The notes under the pieces are model-generated. The model was given only the letters and a program-made list of their open reading frames with translations. It did not search any database and was not told the origin of the DNA. A stretch of DNA of 9,301 nt from Planctomycetota bacterium (GTDB lineage Bacteria; Planctomycetota; PUPC01; JABMSA01; JAUWKK01). A program made the position numbers and the translations under genes. Below, piece after piece: positions 1 through 6,113 of this stretch (the stretch's first letter is position 1; every line of letters begins with the position of its first letter). The DNA lies in the NCBI GenBank assembly GCA_030614245.1, contig JAUWKK010000084.1, positions 1-9,301 of the forward strand, given 5' to 3'.

Positions 1-623
1 CGCTGGAGCAGCGCGAGGTACCATTCGCCCTTCGCGAGCATATCCTCGCCGGGCAGCGGACGGTGCTCGATCGCGATGTCGCGGCATAAGCCGCAGGGCG
101 CGTCCACCGTCGCGCATTCATGCACGGCCCAGCGATAGCGCGTGCCGCGCCCGTTGCGGAACAGCCGCAGCGTCATCATCTCGCTGCGCCCCGAGCGATA
201 CGCAAACCTGAACGAGTTGAATTGCCCCGCCTCGCGCCGTTCGCCGTCCGGCGCCGCCAGGCGGAAATCGGGCACGGTCAGCAGGTCCCTCAGCCGCTGA
301 AGACTCCGAGGGCCGATCACGTCATCGGCGTCGACCGACATTATCCACCGGCGCGTCGCATAGGATATGCACTCGTTCCGGGCCTGCGCGAAGTGGAACT
401 CCTCCGGCGGCGTCGTCGGCGTGAAGTATTGCGAGCGGACGATTTTCAGATCGACCGCGCCGTGCTGGCGTGCGAACTCGTTTGCGGTTTCGATGGTGCC
501 GTCGGTCGAGCCGGTATCGAGCAGGATGATCTCGTCGGCGATCCGCGCGAAAGCCCGCAGGCAGCGGCCGAGCAGTCGTTCTTCGTTCTTCACGATCAGG
601 CACAGCGACAGGTTCGTGGGCAT
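1..623 (-). CDS. Family 2 glycosyltransferase, 3' end beyond window
   Basis: Open reading frame that starts with ATG at 623 and stays open to the window edge (207 codons seen, no stop). The N-terminus is a typical GT-A fold nucleotide-sugar-binding region: SLCLIVKNEE at residues 6-15, DEIILLDTGSTDGT at 30-43, and FAQARN at 78-83 followed by the DXD-type metal/sugar-nucleotide motif in WIMSVDADD (93-101). This family transfers a sugar from a nucleotide-sugar donor; acceptor and sugar cannot be told from sequence. No signal peptide or membrane segment is visible, so it is probably cytosolic. A good Shine-Dalgarno (GAAGGAAG, 8 nt before ATG) fixes the start. It is the last gene seen on the tail-gene strand, separated from the tail tip gene by a repeat array. 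It may glycosylate a tail or surface component, or simply be a host gene next to the locus. Family call is firm; role is inference. Confidence 0.9.
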   Translation of the reverse strand, partial: MPTNLSLCLIVKNEERLLGRCLRAFARIADEIILLDTGSTDGTIETANEFARQHGAVDLKIVRSQYFTPTTPPEEFHFAQARNECISYATRRWIMSVDADDVIGPRSLQRLRDLLTVPDFRLAAPDGERREAGQFNSFRFAYRSGRSEMMTLRLFRNGRGTRYRWAVHECATVDAPCGLCRDIAIEHRPLPGEDMLAKGEWYLALLQ

Positions 624-656
624 GTTGTCTGCTTCCTTCGGCGGCGGACAGGCAGG

Positions 657-892
657 GCCGTGGGCTATCTTATTTCGCCCCTACGGGGCTGTTGTCTTGG
701 TCATCAACTTTACCCACGGCGTTGCCGTGGGCTATCTTATTACGCCCCTGACGGGGCTGTTGTGTTGGTCATCACCCTTACCCACGGCGTTGCCGTGGGC
801 TATCTTATTTCGCCCCTGACGGGGCTGTTGTGTTGGTCATCAACTTTACCCACGGCGTTGCCGTGGGCTATCTTATTTCGCCCCTACGGGGC
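657..892 (+). repeat. Double-hairpin tandem array A
   Basis: Three full copies of the palindrome CCCACGGCGTTGCCGTGGG start at 713, 781 and 849, exactly 68 bp apart. A truncated fourth begins at 657 with only its right half. Each is followed by a 12-nt spacer (CTATCTTATTTC or near) and a small GCCCC/GGGGC hairpin at 677-689, 744-757, 812-825 and 880-892, with loops TAC, TGAC, TGAC and TAC. The linker here is a near-invariant 23-mer ending GGTCATCAACTTTA. The array fills the gap between the tail tip gene, whose stop codon begins 1 nt past the last hairpin, and the glycosyltransferase. No protein gene is supported inside it. Confidence 0.95.
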
Positions 893-1345
893 TTAAGATC
901 CGGCCGGGGTGACGAAGTGGCCCATTCCGTCGAAGTACGCACCGTTGCTCACGTCGTAGTACGTGCCCGGCTCGTCGGGGCCGATGTGCTCGACTTTGGT
1001 CGTGTTGCCGCCGCCATCGACGACCTGCAGCCACGTCTCGTCGCCCACCAGCGAGCGCGTCTCTACGGCGGCGCTCAGGAGGTGATTCTGCTCGTCAACC
1101 TGGTGCCCGACGCCCCAGACGAAGTCGTTGAACCCGCTGAGGACGACGGTGACCCAATCGCCGGCATCGGTGGTGCCGTGGCATACTTCGCCGTTCGCGT
1201 AATAGATTATCCACGGCGGCGAGAGCTGCTCTTCGACGGAGTCGGACATCTCGAGCGGCTGCTCGTTGGCCTGGCGTTCGAGGTATTCCAGCCGCCGCTC
1301 GAGGCCGCGGATCAACTGAAGGAGTTCGCGTTCAAATTCCGTCAT
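893..1345 (-). CDS. Putative tail tip/fibre-associated protein with N-terminal coiled coil
   Basis: A 150-residue protein that I do not recognise as a named family. Residues about 3-29 form a strongly charged heptad helix (FERELLQLIRGLERRLEYLERQ), consistent with oligomerisation. The remainder is beta-rich with many aromatic and glycine residues (WIIYYANGEV at 45-54, then several Trp/Tyr/Gly strands), as expected of a small trimeric tail tip or receptor-contact domain. The start is well supported by GGAGGAACTATG. It follows the hub gene after 55 bp on the same strand, which is where tail tip and fibre genes usually sit. Its stop codon lies directly beside the last hairpin of repeat array A, and its last codons (PAGS) come from a sequence, AAGATCCGGCCGGG, found again beside a hairpin at 4613, so the C-terminus may have been trimmed or replaced by repeat insertion. 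Tail role is inferred from position and composition. Confidence 0.75.
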   Translation of the reverse strand: MTEFERELLQLIRGLERRLEYLERQANEQPLEMSDSVEEQLSPPWIIYYANGEVCHGTTDAGDWVTVVLSGFNDFVWGVGHQVDEQNHLLSAAVETRSLVGDETWLQVVDGGGNTTKVEHIGPDEPGTYYDVSNGAYFDGMGHFVTPAGS

Positions 1346-1400
1346 AGTTCCTCCGACCTATGGTGCTGCGGCATCCGCTCACTCAACACCGGCCACCGAA

Positions 1401-3779
1401 TCACCCTTCTTGCCTGGCATCGTCGAGGATCAGCTCCGTGGACTGCTCTTCGTCGAGATGCCAGACGATTCCCACTACCTGCGAGTAGCGCTTGTCGGCG
1501 GCGGCGGATGTGTTGTTCGCTTGCAGGTCGAGGTCGCGGCCGTCTACTTCCGTGATAACGTCGCCCAGTTCGTAACCTGCGGTGAACCACGGAATGACGG
1601 GACAGCCGGAGATTGCGATTGCTTCGAGCGCATTCCGCTTCCGCCGCGCGTAGCTCTCAAGCTCCGCCGTATCGTCCTGCCTGATGCCGTAGACCTGCAG
1701 GACGATGCCGTCTTCATCGTCGCGGTATTCGATATTGACCGAGCCGCTCAGGCCGGAACTGCTGACTTCGTTGAGCGTAATCGTGCCGTTGGGGGTATTG
1801 CGGGTGCCCTCGGCCACTTTGTCCGCGAGGTCGCCCTTGAAGACTTCGACCTTATACGTGCCGGCCAAGTATGTGAGCCTGGCAGTGAACCGCCCGTACG
1901 AGCCGCTGCCCGCCGAGATCTCGCCCATATTGCCGGCCGGAGCCATGTACCCGCCGTAGAGGGTCCAGCCCCAGGTCTGGTCGAGCGAATCGCCGAACTC
2001 GAGGACGGCGCACGGCGAGGGCATAGTTACGCCTGCGACGGAATGATGTATCAGCCGGATGCGATACTTGCCGGCGGGCGTTACGGCCCGGCGGATAGTG
2101 CGCGCAGTCGGGCTCATCGAAGTTCCTGCGTCGTTCGAGCGCTTCCCGAACGCGGCCCTGGGCCTGACGTCCATCTCGATCGCGGCGCGAAAGCGGATAT
2201 CGGCAACTTCGGTCGCACCGGTGGCGGGGTTTATCGCCAGTATCGGCTGGTCGTACCTGTGATTGTGAAACTGCGCCGGCGCGGTGCCGTCCGGGCTGCG
2301 CGTGATGTCGCGCGTCGGGATCAGAATACCGAGTTCGTCGGGGAGGAACTTCACCTGGCCGGCGTACTTCTGCCAGCCGGTCTGGCAGTGGCCCCATATT
2401 TCGACGTCCAGGTCTTCCGTCCGCTCGTCGTAGCCGCCCTTTATGCTGATACGCTGCGAGACGAAGTGCCTGCGCCTGACGACGAAGTTGGCGTCGCCCA
2501 GGAGGCCGCCGAGGTCGCCCGGCTCGCCCGCTTCAGAGTAGGGCGGGTGATTCTCGTTTCCCGACGACGGGCCGAGACCCGTCTCGTCTACGGCGAAACG
2601 CCTGCCCACGTCGCGGGTCCCGGCATCCCACTTCGTGTTGTCCTTGTGGCCCTTGATGTAAGGGATGAAGTAGCTGTCCTTGGCCTTCGTCGGCGGGCGG
2701 GGCGTGTCGCTCTGGCCTTCGTCGGTCTTCTGCCAGCAGCGAAGCAGCCGCACGGCGCCGACCGCCACGTCGCTGTCGCGCGTGCTGAAGAGCGCCTCGA
2801 TCTCGATTATCCCGCCGAACGCATCGATCTCGTTTATGATGCTGCCCGCGTCGAAGTTGAAGCTGCCCGCGGCAAGGTTCGTAGTCCCACTCGAGAACGC
2901 CGAACCGGCGGCAGCCAGATCGAGCTCCTTCTCAGCGCCGTCACCGGCCTTGAATGCCTCGAACTGATACTCATAGTCGTTCGTGTCGATCCCATTCTCG
3001 ACCGGAACCATCGCCCAGCGATAGCCTATCTTGCCCAGGATCGAATCAATCGCGGCGAGCGGCGTCAGCCCCTCGACATCCACGTCCTCGATCGCTACGT
3101 CCAGCCCGAAGCCATCCAGGGTCGCCACGCTCGGCTTCGCGACGTCGCCGTCAGTCACGAATACATGAAAGATGTAGTTGATCATTATCGAGACCGTCCA
3201 CTGGGCGGACAGGACCGTCGGGACGTCGAAGCAGCAGTACGGATCGCTGTTGGCAGAATCGAACGGGTGGAAGGTAGTAGTCGCCGACCTGCGGTTGTTC
3301 CTGCCCCCTGGATTGAAGACGCACGGCAGGCCGGAGATCAGCGTGTCGTCCTCGCTCGCGGCTTCGACCACCTGGCCGTAGATAGTGCGGTCGGCCATGC
3401 GCGACTTGACGCTGGTGAAGATCAGCCGCAGAGTCTCGCCGCCGTCGAAGCCGACAATCGCGTTCGAGAAATCGCCGACGAAGTACAGCTCGTCGCCCGC
3501 GCCCGTATCGCAGCGGAACGTAACGCGGTGGCCGATCTCGAGCGTCTCGCCGCCGCCGATGGGGAGGCTTCGCCACTCGTGAGCGCGCAGGTTCACTGCC
3601 TGGTGGCTCGCCGCGGGCGGCGTGGGCGCGTTGCTGTCGAATACGACCTCGCATTCCAGAATATCAGCGGCGCCGCCCGTGCAGCAGTGCAGCGAAACAG
3701 GCTTCAGGTAGCACAGTTCCGTATACCCGCCGCCCGAGTTGTCTGCGTCCCATATCTCGAATTCCGGCACCGAATCCAA
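1401..3779 (-). CDS. Phage tail hub / baseplate-type protein, 792 aa
   Basis: Largest gene of the window. It has features of phage tail hub proteins (the ring that closes the tail tube and carries the tip): an N-terminal beta-domain ending near GGETLRLIFTSV and ADRTIYGQVV (residues about 113-138), a central segment TPLAAIDSILGKIGYRW (238-254) like the small helical insert of hub domains, INEIDAFGG (314-322) at the position where hubs return to the tube-like fold, and a C-terminal segment YELGDVITEVDGRDL (736-750) of the kind seen in hub/tail proteins. The start is TTG at 3779, chosen because AAGGGAG lies 6 nt upstream and no ATG or GTG precedes it in frame; GTG at codon 4 is the alternative. 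Eight cysteines, including CC pairs at 32-33 and 181-182, occur in the first 182 residues, which is unusual. It lies 47 bp after the distal-tail-like gene. Hub assignment rests on local patterns and gene order, not a search. Confidence 0.75.
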   Translation of the reverse strand: MDSVPEFEIWDADNSGGGYTELCYLKPVSLHCCTGGAADILECEVVFDSNAPTPPAASHQAVNLRAHEWRSLPIGGGETLEIGHRVTFRCDTGAGDELYFVGDFSNAIVGFDGGETLRLIFTSVKSRMADRTIYGQVVEAASEDDTLISGLPCVFNPGGRNNRRSATTTFHPFDSANSDPYCCFDVPTVLSAQWTVSIMINYIFHVFVTDGDVAKPSVATLDGFGLDVAIEDVDVEGLTPLAAIDSILGKIGYRWAMVPVENGIDTNDYEYQFEAFKAGDGAEKELDLAAAGSAFSSGTTNLAAGSFNFDAGSIINEIDAFGGIIEIEALFSTRDSDVAVGAVRLLRCWQKTDEGQSDTPRPPTKAKDSYFIPYIKGHKDNTKWDAGTRDVGRRFAVDETGLGPSSGNENHPPYSEAGEPGDLGGLLGDANFVVRRRHFVSQRISIKGGYDERTEDLDVEIWGHCQTGWQKYAGQVKFLPDELGILIPTRDITRSPDGTAPAQFHNHRYDQPILAINPATGATEVADIRFRAAIEMDVRPRAAFGKRSNDAGTSMSPTARTIRRAVTPAGKYRIRLIHHSVAGVTMPSPCAVLEFGDSLDQTWGWTLYGGYMAPAGNMGEISAGSGSYGRFTARLTYLAGTYKVEVFKGDLADKVAEGTRNTPNGTITLNEVSSSGLSGSVNIEYRDDEDGIVLQVYGIRQDDTAELESYARRKRNALEAIAISGCPVIPWFTAGYELGDVITEVDGRDLDLQANNTSAAADKRYSQVVGIVWHLDEEQSTELILDDARQEG

Positions 3780-3826
3780 TGGCTGCTCCCTTATGAATCA
3801 AAGGCAAATAGATGGTGGCTTCGCGA

Positions 3827-4249
3827 TCAGCTCGCGCCGGCCCCGGTGGCCTGCACGTATCCGATCCGGTACGCACAGTAATACCCGTCGTTCCCGCCGC
3901 TGGTAGCCCGGCGAATGGGGCCGGGCTGGAAGGATGACATCCTGCAATTTGCGAACGTGCGGCCGTAGTCGTCAACGAGCGAGCCGACCGTGCCGGCCGT
4001 CACATCGCCTGCGAGCGCGTTGATCGCCGATTTCAGGTTCGCCAGGTTCGTCGCTGCCGAGGCGCTCGCGAATTCGTACAGCATACCGGTCTGCACGATA
4101 GTCAGTGCGCGTCGGCCTTCGTTGAGTTCGTATTCGCCGTCGATGCCGGGAAATGCCTGGCGTTTCACCGCCAGTTGCGGCGAGCCCGGGGCGATCACCG
4201 CGGTTCCGTTGCTCCATCGTGCGTTACCGTCGAATGTTGCGCTGCTCAT
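3827..4249 (-). CDS. Putative distal tail-type protein
   Basis: A 140-residue soluble protein directly upstream of the hub gene. The pattern FPGIDGEYELNEGRRALTIVQTG (residues 33-55), a helix of about residues 62-80 (NLANLKSAINAL), and VDDYGRTFANCRMSSF (92-107) followed by a final strand YCAYRIGYVQ (124-133) resembles small tail proteins that cap the tube and join it to the hub (distal tail/Dit or neck-type folds). Size is close to such proteins. The ribosome binding site is weak: AGGA lies about 11 nt before ATG. Upstream is the 4250-4685 repeat block, so if the operon is read through, this gene needs either that long leader or its own promoter. I do not recognise a named family; another tail tube-like protein is possible. 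Confidence 0.6.
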   Translation of the reverse strand: MSSATFDGNARWSNGTAVIAPGSPQLAVKRQAFPGIDGEYELNEGRRALTIVQTGMLYEFASASAATNLANLKSAINALAGDVTAGTVGSLVDDYGRTFANCRMSSFQPGPIRRATSGGNDGYYCAYRIGYVQATGAGAS

Positions 4250-4360
4250 AGGTTAGTCGTCCTGTGTTTTGGTCTGTCATCTTTTCCCACGGCAGTGTTA
4301 TTTCGCCCCTACGGGGCTAGGATTTGACTCGCCACCCTTACCCATGGCGTTGCTCGCAGT
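4250..4360 (+). repeat. Truncated double-hairpin units, cluster B1 left part
   Basis: CCCACGGC at 4286-4293 runs straight into AGTGTTATTTC and hairpin GCCCCTACGGGGC at 4305-4317, so the right half of the 19-bp palindrome has been lost. A 23-nt linker (4318-4340) leads to a second, diverged palindrome start CCCATGGCGTTG (4341-4352), interrupted by the inverted-repeat element that follows. The first bases (4250-4285) form the leader of the distal-tail-like gene and show no recognisable promoter. Confidence 0.85.
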
Positions 4361-4482
4361 TGTCATTCTGAGCGTAGCGAAGAATCCTTCGCGCGACAGA
4401 CGCGCGATCTCTTCACAAGCTTTGGCATCCACTGGATCCACAGCCAGAAAGATTCTTCGTCGCTTCGCTCCTCAGAATGACA
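4361..4482. mobile_element. 122-bp MITE/REP-like inverted-repeat element
   Basis: The ends are perfect 12-bp inverted repeats, TGTCATTCTGAG at 4361-4372 and CTCAGAATGACA at 4471-4482. Pairing continues inwards with short indels (GCGTAGCGAAGAATC against GATTCTTCGTCGCTTCGCTC). It is too short to code for a transposase. From general knowledge, elements with this GTCATTCTGAG...GAAGAATC signature are dispersed in many unrelated environmental bacterial genomes. It sits inside a double-hairpin unit, and the 8-mer TGGCGTTG flanks it at 4345-4352 and 4488-4495, which may be a target duplication or the two halves of the disrupted unit. Confidence 0.8.
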
Positions 4483-4503
4483 CCAAGTGGCGTTGTAGTG
4501 CTA

Positions 4504-4620
4504 AACAGCGTTGCCGTGGGCTTTCTTATTTCGCCCCTACGGGGCTGCACCCATACGTGGGGCAGGCTTTCCAGCCTGCCGATTTCCGCCACTCCTTCGC
4601 CCCTACGGGGCTCAAGATCC
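4504..4620 (+). repeat. Composite hairpin repeat, cluster B1 right part
   Basis: Starts with the truncated palindrome CAGCGTTGCCGTGGGC (4506-4521), then the spacer and hairpin GCCCCTACGGGGC (4533-4545). A different hairpin follows, GGCAGGCTTTCCAGCCTGCC (4561-4580, 8-bp stem, TTCC loop), then a second GCCCC hairpin (4599-4611). The block 4546-4611 is nearly identical to 6700-6764. After the last hairpin comes AAGATCCGGCCGGG (4613-4626), also found beside array A at 894-907. Confidence 0.9.
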
Positions 4621-4657
4621 GGCCGGGTGCTCGGAGACATCGGCCGCCCTCGGGTGC

Positions 4658-4685
4658 CACGGTTAACCGTCATCGGTTGGCCGTG
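4658..4685. repeat. CACGGTTAACCG hairpin at the end of a tail-region gene
   Basis: CACGGTTAACCG (4658-4669) pairs with CGGTTGGCCGTG (4674-4685) around a TCAT loop. The two imperfect pairs are G-U wobbles in plus-strand RNA but C-A mismatches in the operon transcript. A related, less perfect copy is at 6918-6940. It abuts the stop codon (4686-4688) of the preceding minus-strand gene. No T-tract follows, so it is not a classical intrinsic terminator. Confidence 0.6.
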
Positions 4686-4940
4686 CTACAACGCTCCGGT
4701 GCGCTCTCTCTCGGTGTCCTTGCGCGTGAGCTGCCGGTGGCGCGCCGCGCGGCTCGACGCGTTGTAGTTCACTACGATCCTGTGGTCGTTGTGGACTAAG
4801 ACCGGCGATTCGGCCGCGGTTTCGCCGCCCGCGCGTTCGATCTCGTCGTTCGTGCGCTCGGCGGCCCGCGAAGGCTCCCCGGCCTCGCCGACGCCCGCAA
4901 ACAGCTCTCTCACCTGTCGATCAATTCTCATCGCTTCCAT
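4686..4940 (-). CDS. Small charged protein of tail region, unknown function
   Basis: An 84-residue, highly charged, mostly helical reading frame with many Arg/Glu and a polar C-terminus (RQLTRKDTERERTG). I do not recognise it. Its ATG lies 20 nt inside the end of the preceding 136-residue gene, a layout that favours translational coupling; AGGA is about 10 nt before ATG, and a second in-frame ATG occurs at codon 4. Its stop abuts the hairpin at 4658-4685. It occupies the place just before the expected tape-measure gene, so it could be a short chaperone-like protein, the truncated start of a lost longer gene, or a chance frame. I saw no slippery heptamer in the overlap that would make it a frameshift extension of its neighbour. 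Confidence 0.5.
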   Translation of the reverse strand: MEAMRIDRQVRELFAGVGEAGEPSRAAERTNDEIERAGGETAAESPVLVHNDHRIVVNYNASSRAARHRQLTRKDTERERTGAL

Positions 4941-5331
4941 CGTTATCGATCCTGTATTTCATGATATCCATCGTTCCTGTGTCTACTCCGGACGGTCGGT
5001 TCAACTGAGCGAGAATCCACGCCGCCTGGGCAACGGTCAGGCCCCACGGGCTGATGCCCGCCAGCAGGAGCCCGGCCGCCATGCGGTCGAGATAGCCCAT
5101 CGGCAGGCCGAGCACCGTCCCTGCGACGCCGTTGATTTCATCTGCATCGGCAAGGTCGTCATCGCCCATCCTCAACGCGGCCACGATCAGCCGCCGGCAG
5201 ACGGTAGCGTCCACCTCGGGCGACTGCTTCGCCGCCTCGGCGAACTCATCAATCGCCGCCGCAAGCTCGCGCTCCTCGGGCGTGGGGGCCGGCGTCAGCC
5301 GAAATGCACGCTGATCTTCGTCTGCTTTCAT
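4921..5331 (-). CDS. Small acidic helical protein, tail-assembly-chaperone position
   Basis: A 136-residue protein, acidic and almost entirely helical: TPEERELAAAIDEFAEAAKQ (17-36), VCRRLIVAALRM (44-55), and a more hydrophobic C-terminal half, MGYLDRMAAGLLLAGISPWGLTVAQAAWILAQL (78-110). No signal peptide is seen and the hydrophobic part looks like packed helices rather than a membrane segment. It sits two genes after the probable tail tube gene, where siphophages place tail assembly chaperones, and overlaps the next reading frame by 20 nt. The ribosome binding site is weak (only GAG about 11 nt before ATG). The chaperone role is inferred from position and helical character only; I do not recognise the sequence family. 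Confidence 0.65.
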   Translation of the reverse strand: MKADEDQRAFRLTPAPTPEERELAAAIDEFAEAAKQSPEVDATVCRRLIVAALRMGDDDLADADEINGVAGTVLGLPMGYLDRMAAGLLLAGISPWGLTVAQAAWILAQLNRPSGVDTGTMDIMKYRIDNDGSDEN

Positions 5332-5358
5332 ATCCGCAATCTCGCCTTCACGGCACGA

Positions 5359-5643
5359 TCAACGGGCTTCCGCCCCGGTGCCTTCCTTCAGATACCCCGC
5401 CTCGATGCCGTCACCGACGGCGATCCAATCGTATCGCGGCGTGCCCCTCGCTTGACTATCGGCGGGATGGCACAGCGTATCCGCGGGCGCAGGCGTCAGC
5501 AGCAGATCGAACTCGCCCATGCCGCGCTGAAACCGTCGCACGAGGCGCGTCCACTGGCCCGCATAGCGCGAGTAATACTCCCGCCACGCCGACGGCGAGA
5601 CTTTGCCCCTGTTGATTTTGAACGCATCCGCGTTGCCGTTCAC
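5359..5643 (-). CDS. Small basic protein between tail genes, unknown function
   Basis: A 94-residue protein starting with GTG, supported by a strong GGGAGG 7 nt upstream that overlaps the end of the tail tube gene (16-nt gap). The N-terminal half is basic and helical with aromatics (SPSAWREYYSRYAGQWTRLV, residues 16-35). The C-terminal part reads YDWIAVGDGIEAGYL. The next gene follows after 27 bp, so it belongs to the same tight cluster as the tail tube and the 136-residue gene. I do not recognise it. A second tail assembly chaperone or a small tail completion protein would fit the position, but no motif shows it. Confidence 0.6.
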   Translation of the reverse strand: MNGNADAFKINRGKVSPSAWREYYSRYAGQWTRLVRRFQRGMGEFDLLLTPAPADTLCHPADSQARGTPRYDWIAVGDGIEAGYLKEGTGAEAR

Positions 5644-5659
5644 CGCCGGTCCTCCCGGA

Positions 5660-6073
5660 TCATCCGTATGAGACGGGATTCGTCACGCCGTCGCTCGAGA
5701 ATGCCTCACCGGTCACACGGTACGCCGCCTCGCGCTTGTGCCCGAGGGCCATCTCGCGTCTCGATACGACCGCGTTGGCGATGTTGATGGTCATCCCGAA
5801 GGTCCCGCCGGTCGCATCGTCCGCCGTGAGCGTCAGAGTGGCCGGCGAGCCGAACATCTGCGTCTGCGCGGCCTCGGCCGCGTTGATGCTGGTGAACTCG
5901 ACGGCCCATTCAACGCCGCCGTCCGTCTCCGCGAGCGCGGTCGGCCAGTTGTCGCTGGCGCCCTCGATCCGCACGAGCTCGGAGCGCTCGCGAATCTCGG
6001 CTCGCTTGCAGCCCGTTATCGGCAGCGTGCCGAACGAGCACGAAGCGATATTGAAACCCTGCGTCTTTGCCAT
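5660..6073 (-). CDS. Probable phage tail tube (major tail) protein
   Basis: A 137-residue protein with the pattern of small single-domain tail tube proteins: an N-terminal strand region SFGTLPITG (13-21), a helix-turn around SINAAEAAQTQMFG (62-75), strands PATLTLTADD (77-86) and FGMTINIANAVVSRREMAL (92-110), and a final strand AAYRVTGEAF (116-125). Such proteins stack as hexameric rings to form the tail conduit. The start ATG is preceded by CGAGGA 7 nt upstream. It lies downstream of the probable tail terminator gene and upstream of the small chaperone-position genes, the standard order in long-tailed phages. No sheath-like gene is next to it, which argues for a non-contractile tail. The function is inferred from fold pattern and order. 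Confidence 0.6.
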   Translation of the reverse strand: MAKTQGFNIASCSFGTLPITGCKRAEIRERSELVRIEGASDNWPTALAETDGGVEWAVEFTSINAAEAAQTQMFGSPATLTLTADDATGGTFGMTINIANAVVSRREMALGHKREAAYRVTGEAFSSDGVTNPVSYG

Positions 6074-6113
6074 TCGTATCCTCGTTTATGAAAACCCGCC
6101 GTAATCCGCACCA

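Noticed and set aside
657..892. CRISPR array
   Set aside because: The regular 68-bp period with palindromic repeats looks superficially similar, but the 'spacers' are nearly identical to each other and there are no cas genes.
120..896. Plus-strand frames running through array A and opposite the glycosyltransferase
   Set aside because: The left part is antisense to a clear glycosyltransferase with intact motifs, and the right part translates repeats (GYLISPLRG-like peptides). These are repeat translations, not proteins.
1342..1590. Small minus-strand frame overlapping the end of the hub gene
   Set aside because: It is a different frame of the hub coding region with an Arg-rich shadow-like translation and no independent ribosome site.
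1410..3881. Very long plus-strand open frame (823 codons) opposite the tail hub gene
   Set aside because: It mirrors the hub gene on the other strand, a common effect of GC-rich codon bias. Its translation shows no recognisable domain and is rich in Arg/Val/Ala runs, while the minus-strand frame has hub-like patterns, a good ribosome site and fits the operon.
4921..4960. Programmed -1 frameshift between the 136- and 84-residue genes
   Set aside because: I looked for an X-XXY-YYZ slippery heptamer on the minus strand near the overlap and found none; overlapping start and stop explain the layout.
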